This document shows, piece by piece, positions 21,673 through 33,098 of a stretch of 64,000 bases of DNA (position 1 is its first letter; the number at the start of each line of letters is the position of its first letter). The notes below the pieces were generated by a model. The model saw only the letters and a program-made list of their open reading frames with translations. It did not search any database and was not told the DNA's origin. The stretch covers positions 576,583 to 640,582 of the forward strand of contig CACRXP010000113.1 in NCBI GenBank assembly GCA_902702965.1, in the 5' to 3' direction. A program made the translations under genes and the position numbers. Source of the DNA: Spirometra erinaceieuropaei. Taxonomy: Eukaryota > Platyhelminthes > Cestoda > Diphyllobothriidea > Diphyllobothriidae.

Positions 21673-21714
21673 GTCGGTTGTGATGGAGAATATTCACTAT
21701 CGTAGGGAGAGTAC

Positions 21715-21822
21715 TCACCGATCAGGTTACAGGACGTCCGCGCAAGCAGTCGCAGAGGGTTGTAGATTGAGCCTCAAGTCGCGTCGGAAGGAACACGTCC
21801 CCTGACCTGATCGGTGAACGTA
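21715..21822. repeat. Imperfect inverted repeat
   Basis: TCACCGATCAGGTTACAGGACG and its near-complement CGTCCCCTGACCTGATCGGTGA, separated by about 60 bp. CTCACCGATC also occurs in the loop of the palindromic SINE pair at 60850-60880, so it may be a family T remnant. Confidence 0.5.
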
Positions 21823-21839
21823 CTCATAACGGTAATCTC

Positions 21840-24354
21840 GAGTCACGGGACTATTCAGATTATCAGAGGTATTGCACAAAGTACCGAAGTCTCTTACCTA
21901 TCTACTGAAATGCCACTGTAATCGCGACAGAACAATTGGCGCAATGAAAAATAGTCCGGTCTCGCAAACCCCGTCAAGAAATATCGATTTGTACGACTGG
22001 CGAGCACGCCCAGGTAGCTTGGGATTAGAGCGCTCAAGGTCAAGTGGAGGTCGGCGGTCCAGGCCTGTCTTTGAGAAAATATTTACTGCCTGTTGTAGTG
22101 AAGTTGCTTAGAGTTATTAAAAATTATTTTAGCGTGAAACGTTTCCCTCCTAATGAATAAGATTGGAATAGCCGTTTCTGGCTCTGTGGCAAAGCGTTTG
22201 ACCTAATTTTCTTATAAAAAGGGAGTCCAGATACGACATACGGGATCTGCTGCGCGGCTGATGCCACATAAGTCAGAAGTGGATATGCCAGTCTCCCTTG
22301 CTCTTTCAGCAACTTCCTCGATTATTCACTGCGTACAGCTACGCTGTCCACTGTGAAATCTGAAACAGGGGTCATCAAGACAAGGCAGAATCGTTCATGA
22401 TCCCTGTCGTAGTCAGGACAAAACGCGAATCCCGGCCAAAAGTGGATTGACTTTTTTTTTAACAAACTAGGATTAACGCGCATCCAGGACTGTAAGCGAT
22501 ATGCCAGGTTCAAATCTTGGAATGCAGCTTAGGGTTGAGGTATCACTGACCGACGTCAATGAAAGTATATAAACCGGGAATGTTCATTACAGTGTCCCAA
22601 TGAGTTCGGTTAAACTTTTGGCTCATGAATGACTGCCCGCGTCATGCAACCGCCTATGAGGACCACGGACCCTCGATTGCAAGTCAAAGCGCAAGCGCAA
22701 ATCTGCGGAGTAGACTGGGCGCGGGAATACGGATTACAAGCGAAGCCACCATAAAGTCCACGGGGAGGGCTAGGATTACGGTTATAGGAGTTTGTGATAG
22801 GGTTGAGTGACGAAATGTGAATAGGTACCCCCAGAGGATTTAGCGTGAGGCCTTCGTATTCCTTAGCCTGACCACTGGCGAAGACCACTCACATTTCTGA
22901 CCACAGCCGAGATGATTTGGGACGTAGTTCAGGGGTGAAGACTGAGCTTAGCGGCAAATAAGCCATTATAAATCAAAAGACTGTAGACACAAATCACAGA
23001 GAACCACAAAACTGCTTCCTGAACGCCGGCTTTGGATGGATCCATCAAAGAGCTAGTATGAGACAGCTTCGGTGAAGGTGACATGTCGCTTGATGACACG
23101 AACTATAAGCCAGGAAAAGACTACAGAAGAGGAAATTCCGGAAGACGAGGTCAATATATAAATGAGCGACGGTCTGAAAAGACTCCAAACAGGTGGTTTA
23201 ATAAACAACCAGAACCTGAATCATTCTCGACCAGTCGGCACAAGCATCATTCGTTTGCATAGGCTACCCACATTCCACAATGACCATCTGCAAGTTTCTT
23301 CAATTCCGGATATGCGAAATTCCCCGCAGAATGCGATAACAGAATGATTGGCCGCGAAACTCATGCCCGAACAATATCAGCTGGCACTGCATTTTTGGCG
23401 AGATAACTTCAACTTCCTTGATGGCGTCAAATGTTTCGATATAAACGGAATGGATGTGGTTTCAAAAAACGGCAGGATGGTAGTTGGTAGCCCTGACCAC
23501 TGATTCTACAATTGTACCTACTGGCTCGATTTCGGTATCTGTGATAACGTTCTCATTATGTCTGGGGGGTGCACGCACAGAGGCCCTGTCAGGATGACTT
23601 TCTTCTTCACTTTAACCGCCCCGAGAACGAGGCGCTGCAAGACTGTCTATATAGACTCATTGCATTGCACCCCCACACGGAAATCTTTAGTAAAAGGTGA
23701 AAGATTTATCCTAAACGGATTATGATTCATCATGCTTCCCATTATGCTTCTAGTTGCATGTGCGCACAGTATTACCTGCATCAGATTAATTGCATAGGTA
23801 CTATCCTAGGAGGATTGGCGCGGGTCTCCGTTTCGTCGGTTTGCCTGCATCCTTGGGTCTTTTTACTCCAGACCTCCACTAGAGTCCGGTGCGATCGTGT
23901 ACAAAAGGACATCCGACGCGCAGCTAGGGTGTCTACCGATACTCCATCCACTGCATCAGTGGTATTGACAGAGTGTTGCCCTCCATCCCCCGCCCTTACG
24001 AACAGCCCGGTTGTATTTGGTCGCAGGGGTTTGGCTGAAAACTGTGACGCCTTGTAAACACCGCCATGGCCAGTTAGCGAACCTTTCCTGCACTTCCAGT
24101 TTAAGGCACCATGGCACTCCCCCTCCCGGGCGCTTCGACATTGCTGGGTTTGAACTGGGCGCACTTCACCTACGACATCGCGCACTTACTACCTCTTGGG
24201 TTCAGACTACAACAGCAAGGCGTCTCATACGTCAGTCAGATCCGAAGTGTTTACCTTAACCGCATTTTTCACCTTATTTAAATTAGGTTTCCACTTTATC
24301 CGAATCGTCAATTCCAGGCATTCCCTACAAGCGCCATTTACGCCTCCACTCATT
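21840..24354. other. Mostly unassigned sequence
   Basis: Apart from a palindromic family T remnant at 22155-22305, I see no repeat or gene. A 134-codon minus ORF at 23781-24185 and a 111-codon plus ORF overlapping it have no recognised domain. Confidence 0.4.
22155..22305. repeat. Palindromic remnant of SINE family T body
   Basis: TTGGAATAGCCGTTTCTGGCT on the left is roughly complementary to AGTCAGAAGTGGATATGCCAG on the right. The right side continues as GTCTCCCTTGCTCTTTC, matching the family T tail at 60648-61055. Confidence 0.5.
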
Positions 24355-24425
24355 TGCCCCACCCGTATAGCCCCTATTACCACCGGTCCCGTAAGTCGGG
24401 TAGCTGGGAGTTTTCGGTACCGGGA
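24355..24425 (+). repeat. Fragment of MITE family A
   Basis: CCCCACCCGTATAGCCCCTATTACCACCGGTCCCGTAAGTCGGGTAGC follows the 3' third of family A. Both termini are missing. Confidence 0.4.
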
Positions 24426-24779
24426 GGGCTATCAACTACCATCTAACCCAAAAAACGTCTCATCACTCGTTACAAACGAATCGGTCACCGAAGCAGTCGA
24501 TTGCCTCTCCGCGTTTCTATTTACCAACCCTCAGGAAATACGAATACCGAAAAGCGTACTAAGATGATTATAACTAGGATACAAATCAAACACACAGTTC
24601 CTTTTTATCTGCAAACTGATTGCAGAAATGCAGTTGCTATGGCCTCGCCTTCTGCTTTTTTCCCAGCCAATTAATTCATGGACAATCTGCAGAAATTTCA
24701 ACCAAACGACCAAAGTAATAAACTAAAGCAATACGGCCGCCATGTTGATAATTTATCCGTAATTGAACTTCCATAAACC

Positions 24780-25560
24780 AATGCAACAAACCTAAATGCA
24801 GCCAATCAGATTCACGTTGCAGATGAGTGTCAGGTTAGCTCCCTTTCCTGGACGTCCCCCTAGGCAAACATAGCATCTATCGGAAGAACACCTGACCTCA
24901 TCAATATGCGAGTTTCGGCAATTTCTTACCCCTAAGCCAGAAACGTAATCTGTTCTGTTCTTTGAAACAAAGGACTAGAAAAAAACTATTTGACAGAAAG
25001 CATGGAGGAGGAGCTTGGAAATATCTAAAACTGATTCGCTTGAAGGGGTATCCTAATCGATTTACTGCAAGGGATTTCAATAAAGCAATTAACAAAACCC
25101 ACTGTACTCACAACTGAAAGAAAATTTCTAAAATTCTAAAATCTTCTTTTCGGGAAGACGCACCGAATGAACTTCTGAGAGGATTATTTGAACAGACCGC
25201 TTCAGTAACCGCCTCAGACGAACGACTTTGGGTATTATTCACAGACAACATCAATGCGCATTGCGGCTTTTATTTGTCCCTTTTGTGGCAAGTCATACTG
25301 GTCATACGAATCGACATCTATCCAAAATGATACACGAGCACCTCCGGGCAGGACTAAAAAGGGGGCGAAATGAGGAACACAATCAATGCAATACTAAAAT
25401 ATGTGGTTGATTCCGCTTATCACGTGGATACCACTGAATCCTTCCGAGTCATTTCTAAGGTTCCATCCACATACCAAAAATCACTGGGTCAGCGTTTACT
25501 GGCAACAGCAGAACTAACCGCAATCAGGTTACGCCAGTCAGTCCTGTGAGCGCAGAGGAA
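24780..25560 (+). pseudogene. Penelope-like element remnant: RT C-terminus and GIY-YIG endonuclease
   Basis: Read across several frameshifts and stops, the plus strand shows the ordered PLE landmarks LPFLDVPLG (24845 region), SLKQRTRKKL, LKGYPNRF (25050 region), and FICPFCGKSY then HTNRHLSKMIHEHL (about 25270-25350), a GIY-YIG-type module. The FRVISKV segment and LGQRLLATAEL follow. The downstream part matches the PLE at 42780-43090 in the same order (FRVIYKV, LRQRIPATAE). The RT catalytic core is not in this copy. It is broken beyond function. Confidence 0.75.
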
Positions 25561-25639
25561 TTTCAGGCAGCCCCTCATTTACAATGGCCGAAATTCAGTT
25601 TACATGCCAAATGCATGCAATTTTCCGCACTCACCCCAC

Positions 25640-25880
25640 CCCCCACCCCCGCATGCATCAACCATAATTGACTAAATAAATCGATACTGACTGCCTCTAA
25701 TTATCCCCTCCACAATCCCTGTCTTCAACTGGTGCGAACAGATACAAATAAATCGATTTCACCTATGGTCGATATATTTCGATTGACACCACTGCTATAT
25801 AAACGAACTGCCTGGTGCGGATTCACCGAAAGCGGACGTCTGCTTGCCACATTGTCTTCTGAATCATTTTCTTCGGACTT
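25640..25880. other. Unassigned sequence downstream of PLE
   Basis: A C-rich stretch at about 25636-25650 and AATAAATCGAT twice (25675 and 25748). No gene recognised. Confidence 0.35.
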
Positions 25881-25884
25881 TAGC

Positions 25885-26060
25885 AACCGTTTCAAGGTGC
25901 GAATTAGAATTGGTGTTGAAGTTGTCCAATGTGTGTGACGTCTGTCGGCAACTGGATCTGCTACTGCTCCACGATGTTGGCATTTGTTATAGCGCGCATT
26001 CAGATAACGCCTGCCAGAAGCTGATATGACCCCCATACTGGTCCAGAGCTGAGTCAACTG
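25885..26060 (+). repeat. Family D repeat, partial
   Basis: GACGTCTGTCGGCAACTGG, CACGATGTTGGCATTTGTTAT, GATAACGCCTGCCAGAAGC and GATATGACCCCCATACTGGTCC. The last three recur in order at 28560-28640. Confidence 0.6.
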
Positions 26061-26690
26061 CAACGGATGTTTTAGAGTTAACACTTTTAAAAAGCCATAA
26101 ATAACCGTCGGGGAAAGAGGAAGCAGTCTCGGCACTGTAGCAGGTGATCTTTCGGGCGTCTAGTGTCAGTGTGGAAAAGCATACAGTAACTGAGGCCGAA
26201 GGAATTCTCCGAGTCCTCAGCATCTCCGCCACCTGGCCCTAAACAGCGCGGTGCATCACACTAATTTTGAGAGTCAATACATCGCTTCAGTGGCCTCGAT
26301 CTAGTGGGACGACAGGCTTGAAAATAATTAATAGTTTAGGTAATTCTTAACATTTGTATGTAGAAAATATTAATTTAGGAATCATTTTAATCGGCTATTT
26401 ATGCATTTTGTTACACGTACTATATGAAATATAAATATATTGACGAAAATATTTCCCCCCAAAAAACTTCGCGGTAAACTAGGACATCAGCGAAGGCAAG
26501 CTGGTTGTTGACCATCGTCTCCCTTATAAATCATCTATCTTGGAGGAGGACCATAGGATGTTCATAGAATGTCAGCACCTTATCCCTTTCAATGACAACG
26601 AAGTTACCATCCGAAAATCGAACCCAACATTTCGGTTTGTGATTTTGAAGACCAGCGACCATGTTTCCAAATTCTGACCTCTGATTCAGA
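26061..26690. other. Unassigned AT-rich sequence upstream of PLE RT
   Basis: AT-rich at 26320-26460. It could include the decayed N-terminal part of the PLE that follows, but I could not align it. Confidence 0.35.
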
Positions 26691-26694
26691 CGTG

Positions 26695-27300
26695 ACAGTC
26701 ATTTCGTTAACACAGTTCTTGGAGGAATTACTCTCCTGTCAAAGGAGGTCATTGCGACATTTGATTTCACATCCCTCTTTACTTCTAATCTCCAAAATCT
26801 GGCGGTCTAGACCATCCAACCACTCCTGTAAGGTAAATACAGTGAAACAGAGAATCGCCTCTGACACTCAAAAATCTTCTAGCACCTGAAGTTTTGTCTC
26901 CAGACGAACGTCATCTCCAACAGAATAGTTTATGTGCAGGTGGAGGGCACGCCAATGGGTTTGCCGATTTTGGAACTCATGACCAACACGGTCCTACAAC
27001 GACTAGATTGGCTGGTCTTTTACACCAGAGACCGAAATTTTGGACTTGGTATGCGGACAACACTTTCGTCGTCACTAAATGCGTCCAGGCCGAAATTAAA
27101 AGGACATCTTAACGCCTTCCTCCCGGCTATACAATTGACTATAGAGGAGGTGGAAAATAGCAATCTGGCCTTTCTCGATGCCCTCTTCTACCGAAGAGAT
27201 TATGATGGTCTGAAAACCAAAGTATTCAGATAAGCGATAAACACGACGCAAGTGATGGGCTAAAACTGCAACCACCCAATTAGCCGTAAACGCAGTTTCG
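26695..27300 (+). pseudogene. Penelope-like reverse transcriptase remnant
   Basis: RT motifs in order: IATFDFTSLFTS (26755 region, first catalytic Asp intact), then ENRL...LKFCLQT, VEGTPMGLPIL (26945 region) and WYADNTFVV (27047 region, second Asp of YxDD replaced by Asn). AFLDALFYRR follows at about 27170. In-frame stops and a frameshift near 27110 break it. FD.TSLFTS, GTPMG.P and Y.DDTF are typical of PLE RTs. There is no linked GIY-YIG domain, so this is a different copy from 24780-25560. Confidence 0.75.
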
Positions 27301-27620
27301 CAGGGGCGCCGCATTGGCGTGTTGAGACGCTGATATTTTGCCCAGGCAATGTAGTTAGCCACGCGAGGAGCGTGCGGACGGCCACTGCTCCCAGTGTCAG
27401 TGTCGTCGAGTCAAATCGCCCAAGAATCTGCGCGAATGCCAACATTTTGGCAATTAACGGCTCGACTGAGGGCAATTAAGCAATTATCGCAGCACCTGCA
27501 ATTACCTGCGCCGAATGCGGGAGCCGCCCCATTTGGCAGGAGGCTTCATATTGCAACACCTGGGCCATTAAGCAATTATCGCAGCACGTGCAACCACCTG
27601 CAGTGAATGTAGGAACCGGC
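27301..27620. repeat. Repeat-rich tail with a 92-bp-spaced direct repeat
   Basis: About 56 bp at 27471-27526, containing TTAAGCAATTATCGCAGCAC, recurs at 27563-27618. Upstream, GGCGTGTTGAGACGC (27313 region) also occurs at about 54510 next to another PLE fragment, so this may be PLE-associated untranslated sequence. Confidence 0.55.
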
Positions 27621-28190
27621 ACTTGTGACAGACATGTAGTGGCATAGCGGCTGCACCCTGTACGTCCTGCAACACCTGCATAACTCACTACGCCTGTCTG
27701 ATTCTGTCTTCGATGCTACATTCGAATGTGAATCCGGAATGTTAGGCCCTGTCTCCATTTCGCGACTGCTTTCTACAACTTTCCGCTACGCTTCTGTCAG
27801 CAAGATATCCTTCCATCTTGCCTGGTGCGGTATTATCGTTTGAAAACCTCCGGACAGCATCTTGAGAATATACGTTGAGGTGCTTTTTAATTGCCGATTG
27901 TTGTGCGACTGGAACTGCATTTAGTCGCGGAATTGTCTTCCTTGGTTTTGGACTGGGCCTGCTGCCCGTGTCGCACACTACAACTTTTCTTTACTAATTG
28001 TCTTTGTACTAATGCGACACTAAATGTGACTTTTCGGGGTCATAGAGTGGACGCAGATTATCTGCATTCTCGCTTTATGTTCTTTCCTCAACTATGAAAA
28101 GCTGGGGTTAACTCAGATAAAAGGATCACATTTTATTTTTGATGATAATTATTACTTTTAGGTGCAAACATTACGCTGTGTGATGTTTAG
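27621..28190. other. Unassigned sequence
   Basis: No recognisable gene or repeat. Confidence 0.35.
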
Positions 28191-28195
28191 CGTTG

Positions 28196-28640
28196 ATTTG
28201 AATCGATATTTCGACTGTCGAGTTCGGCGATGTCCACCGGACACTCCACAGCAGGACGGAGCAGGGAAGGTGACTAGCGCGTAAATTAGTTTTTTGTGAT
28301 AGTAGGCTTGCATGGAGTGTGCCGCACTCTCTCTTCCCCACTCTCCACCTGGACCCGTTGTCAAGACAGAGTTAAGAGGACCGGAGGCGGGGGAGGACGC
28401 AGGTGGATGACACGGTTGAGCCCGCACCTTGGCGTTCCACTCCACAGCCCCTTGTCTACACATCAATTGACCAAGTTTTTAATCAACAGCAACAATGGGC
28501 GGGGGGTGTGAGAGGGGTCCCAGTATGCCAACGTACGCTGGTAACCGGGTCTTCTACCTCACCCCGAAATGTCGGCATTTGTTATAATTTAAAATCCGAT
28601 AACGCCTGCCAGAATCCGATATGACTCCGGTGTTGGTCCA
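28196..28640 (+). repeat. Family D repeat copy
   Basis: TCGAGTTCGGCGATGTCCACC, CTGGACCCGTTGTCAAGACAG, AGAGGACCGGAGGCGGGGGAG, TGAGCCCGCACCTTGGCGTT, then GATAACGCCTGCCAGAATCC. This is close to the full family order. Confidence 0.7.
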
Positions 28641-28689
28641 GCGCAACTACAGCGTGGCCCGTTTGGGGGGCGGAACACACGCACCCACA

Positions 28690-28930
28690 GGGAAGTTCGA
28701 CCGTCGGTTTCGACGATGTCCACCATGTGCTCCACAGCAAGGCGGCGCAGGGACGGCGAATTGTGCGCGAGTTGGTTTATAGAGGAGGTGGGCTTGCGCA
28801 GCGTCTAACGCACCCTCCCCCCCATTCCCCACCTGGACCTGGTGTCAGGACAGAGTCAAGAAGACTGAAAGTGGAGGGAGGGTGCAGATGGCTGGCACGG
28901 CCGGAGCTGCACGTGGGCGGGACATGATTT
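28690..28930 (+). repeat. Family D repeat copy
   Basis: GACGATGTCCACCATGTGCTCC, GGGCTTGCGCAGCGTCTAACG, CACCTGGACCTGGTGTCAGG and ACAGAGTCAAGAAGACTG. It lies in direct tandem with 28196-28640. Confidence 0.7.
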
Positions 28931-29399
28931 CTGAGGACCAATTTAAAAATTGCGATGAAAACTTACATAGAGGACAACTGACGTCTGTGGAGGAGAATTG
29001 CAATTATAATTCCAAAAACGAGCAATACTACTAGCATTAAAATTTTACAGGACGGCGGTACCACCTAACTCCTAACAATAAATACTACCCAGAAGGTCGC
29101 GCAAGGGTTTTTTTCAATTTTGTGCCGGGACGCGAGGACCGTGAAGAGTTTGGTAGACTATTGTGTCCCCCCAGCGTTTCCGACATCGTGTCTGATATAC
29201 AGACGCTCTGTGGACCCTGACTCTGTTTTTTTTTTCGAATGCATTCGCCCACCAAAATCGATTTTGTCACACGTCCGGGCGTTCGGACTTTCTTGGGGAT
29301 TAGTGCAGTGGTTACCTAGATTCCTCCTCTCCTTCAGAACGAAGAGTTGTTCGATCTGCAATAATTGCTTATAGTGTCGAAATGTCTTCGGCAACATAT
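28931..29399. other. Unassigned sequence
   Basis: No recognisable gene; a T-run at about 29225-29235. Confidence 0.35.
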
Positions 29400-29503
29400 A
29401 AGTCCGCTGGCAATTCGCCCTACCTGGGCAATCTTTTCAGGGCAAAAACGCACTTCAGAATTTTGGCTAACACCTCATGAGTTCGCACATCTACTGCATG
29501 TAC
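29400..29503 (+). repeat. Right-end fragment of a foldback element
   Basis: CGCACTTCAGAATTTTGGCTAACACCTCATGAG, then GCACATCTACTG, is a diverged right terminus of family B/C. No left arm was found. Confidence 0.5.
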
Positions 29504-31100
29504 TCTTGGGAATACGAAAAAATAAGAATAACTGGTCTATAAGACTAGTAAACTTTTCCCGAGTGAGTCTGTTCATGTGCTTAGGTACATATTGCAACAT
29601 TGGTAAAAAAATGTTAAACAATACTCTTCCTCTTTGTCCGCAGAGATGATTGACTGAGTGAAGGATCCCTTTAAAACTTTCAACAACTCAGTCCTTCTGC
29701 TAATGAGGATGAGAAGGTAGAAGAGGTGGTGGGGTGGAGGAGGAAGGTCAAACAATAACCAGCAGTTTTAGTTGTCAATCATGAGAGTATATCACCGAAC
29801 TTTTTGACTGTGCCGCCAAAAACAGCATCCACACAGCCATTGAAGAGCACAAAACATTATTTGACATGCCTTCACGAGTTATTCGTGCGAGTAGCAGATC
29901 CAAACTCTGAAAAATAGAAGAGAACAGGAAACATAACACTAACCACCAGAGACCTAACTCTAACCCTAATTCTACTTCCGACCCTGATCCCAACTCTAAC
30001 CCCCACTGTAGTTCAAGGCTAGGCCACCTGTCATGGGGAGGGGAAGGTTCGTTTTCCTGCGCACAACCCACTTTCCTTATCGGTAGGCAATGCGACGTGA
30101 CGCGAGCGCATTATCATCTCGGGAGCAATGCTCAGCAAGGGGAAGTCAGGGAATCCGTGGACTAAACAGAGGGTCCCGCAATCATCTCCAGGTGCTTTTT
30201 TGTACATTCACCTGACAGACGAAGATTGACAAATTTGAGTGCCGAGTCTGGGGAAACCACCTTTAGCACATATCAGTCTGATTACTTACTTCGCGTAACG
30301 TTAAACGACTATTTTACTGACTGCTAGAGCTCACCCGGCCTGTTGCGAGTGTGACCTCGTCGCTAAGCGACAGCCTGAATGTCCCGACTCGTCCTCCCCA
30401 AAATTCGGAGGAGAGGTATAATGGGCTGAAAATTCCCATTTCCATCCAGCCATGAGAACAGATCGCTGGGGAATATTTCTCCCCTAACGAGATCGGAAGT
30501 CTCCATCATGCTCATTGACGGCCAGCATCGTAAGTCCCTATAAATGACGTTGCTAGAGAAGGATTTACTACAAAAACAAGGCAACTGGAACGACCACTTC
30601 TGGTTTCGGTGCCGGGACCAGTGGGGCAAACTCCTCCCAGACAAGTAATTAACAATTTAACTGGAGTAGCTAGGTCACCAGCTATTTTTGAGTCGAACGC
30701 TCCTCACTCTGAGCCACGAGTTCACATCCTGCTGATTGCCAAAGGGCATAGAACGAGTCAAATAGTAGTGTCCACACCGATCTACCTCGCTTTCAAAACT
30801 AAATGCGATTCTCTGTTTTTGCTTCGGGCTCCTGACGATGGCTAATTTTGAACAGCCATTTTCTGCATGTAATCCAGTAAAGCTCGGTTACGGTTACTCT
30901 GATGCCGCCTACTCCAGCAGGGCATTCCAGTCAATGGTTTCCAGGGCTCGGTCGAAGAATGCTTCAGTTCGAAAGCTTTCGTCAACAGGACTTTCAGACT
31001 GAATGTATGACACCGCGGTTCCCACGCCAGGGTTAGTTCGGGAGCAGTGACTTGCGTATGAGTTAATCTAAAGTGGTAGCACACTCATGAAACATCTACC
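29504..31100. other. Mostly unassigned sequence with a short telomere-like stretch
   Basis: CCTAACTCTAACCCTAATTC to ACTCTAACCCCCACTG at 29945-30012 is a decayed (CCCTAA) tract. The region around 30590-30660 (GTGCCGGGACCAG) faintly resembles 38440-38500 (GTGCCGGCAACACTCG). No gene recognised. Confidence 0.4.
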
Positions 31101-31104
31101 GCAT

Positions 31105-31200
31105 TCTCTTGTGGGCCCGGTGTCATGGCTGAGTCAAGAAGATCGGGGGCTGGAGAAGGCGCAGGTGGCTTGCACAGTGAGAACTACACCCCCGTCCCCC
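31105..31200 (+). repeat. Family D repeat, partial
   Basis: GGGCCCGGTGTCATGGCTGAGTCAAGAAGATCGGGGGC and GCGCAGGTGGCTTGCACAG match the centre of the family. Confidence 0.55.
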
Positions 31201-31319
31201 AAAGCGCATTGACCAGAAGTTTACGTTACAAAAAAAAGAAGGGAGGGCGTGCGACTCGGATTCCACCGGGCACGACGTGGGCCTGTACCCGAGCGTGCCG
31301 TCGCACTACAATGCTGGTA

Positions 31320-32311
31320 CAATGCGTGACCGATCTCATGAAATGTTGGCCGAAATTCTGAAACGCGTCTTCGATTAGGAAGGATTACCTAGGTGGGGTT
31401 GTAAGATTGATTAGCATACGACATAATCCTATAGTATTTGGGACTAGCCAGAATGTCGGCTTTTGGATGCACTCCTTTTTGACCTCCTGCAGAAACCACA
31501 CCCGGTGAAAAATGACTACTTAAGTAGCATGCATTTTTCCTATTGATTCTCGGTGGTCTTATAAACTCAAATATATTTTACAGAAAACAAGCACAAAATA
31601 TGCTTTCTTTTACTCATTTGGTAAAAAATCCCATTGTCTTGATATTTTATACCCCAAGAAAGTGTATATTTGGGTCATAAAAATTTTTCAAATTCCCGAA
31701 TAATGTTGTGCCTGATGTGCCATTGCATTAGCGTTTGGCGATTTCAGTCTACAAGGTGCATGCTTTCCGCGTAAGGAAAATCATATATTCCTCTATGCCT
31801 TTTAGAAAGTGTCACATAGAGTCCCTAACATTTCGCTACGGATTCGGACTGTCTTGTGCATTTTATTAGGAGCATTGGTAAACGGACGTGTGCGGTCTTG
31901 CATGCATGGACATCGCACGGTCTTAAAAATCTCATCATCAGAAACTTTTTAAAAACCTATATATGCACTTTCTTCGGGTAAAAAATATCAAGACAATGTG
32001 ATTTTCTACCAAAAGAGTAAAAGAAAACATATTTTGTGCATGTTTTCTATAAAATATATTTGAATTTAAAAGACCATCGAAAATCAATAGGAAAACTGCA
32101 CGCTACATAAGTAGCCATTTTTTGCAGATCGCAGTTCCTGCAGAAGGTCAAAAGGGAGTGTATCCAAAAGCCGACATCCTGGTGAGTCCGAAATGCTATA
32201 AGGATTATGTTGCAAGGTAGTCAATATGACAACCCCACCCAGGTAATCCTTCCTAATCGAAGATGCATTTCAGAATTTCGGCCAACATTTCATGAGATCG
32301 GCCACGCACGC
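31320..32311 (+). mobile_element. Foldback (mariner-type) element B4
   Basis: About 992 bp. Left terminus CAATGCGTGACCGATCTCATG after TA (31318-31319); right terminus CATGAGATCGGCCACGCAC, with the last bases mutated so the right TA is lost. Long inverted arms. The loop has the same orientation as B2 and B3. More point mutations separate its arms than those of B3. Confidence 0.85.
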
Positions 32312-33098
32312 ACATTCCCAGTAACGCACTCAGGATCCCGATCTAAGCCCTGTGTTGCTTCAGCGTATCCACCGCGTGGTTTTCGTCAGGGGGCTGGGCA
32401 CTGGCCTACTGTCCGGCGCCTCCGAAAGTGTCAGGGTACACCAGCATGACCGTGTGGATGCTGGCCAAATGGACAAGGACCAAGTATATGCGCGGGGTAA
32501 TAAAGTGGTAACGGCTGCTTGACAAATTTACCAGCCTTTTAACACTCCTACTTTACCGGCAGAGGTATGCGTTCCACCTAATAATAATTCGAGTATTTTT
32601 GTTTCTACCTGACCGCACTCCGTGTCGAACTTTTTTAAAAAATGAGTCTTCTCCTTACTGAGAAATTACGTGTAGGGCGTGCAGAACAGTGAACCAGTGT
32701 AGACATTTCGACAGTACCGAATCTTCGGGTTGGTACAGACCAGAGAATGTCATCGCCAGACAACATCTACTTTTACAAATATTGTAGGCAGTTTTCCGTA
32801 GTTCTCCCCGCCCCCCGCGCACATACTTAACTCTTACCGATAAATATTCCGCGTAATTAATTTGACGCTGCATTCTAATACAAGATTCTTGTGGCTGCTC
32901 TTGGAAATTATGTAGGAGACATCAGCCATCCAAATAAAGATTCCAGTCTCCTATGTCAATATGTTGGTGCATACCACACATGTAGAATTCTTCAACGTGT
33001 ATTATCTTAAGGCCTGAATTATCCAGCGACCATCGTAACTGCCATTCCCCCCTCTCCCCTCTGCCCATGAACGCTGAGCCGCCTCAAATTCAAGCCTC
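32312..33098. other. Unassigned sequence
   Basis: No recognisable gene or repeat. Confidence 0.35.

Noticed and set aside
27471..27618. CRISPR-like direct repeat
   Set aside because: Only two imperfect copies, eukaryotic repeat context, no array.
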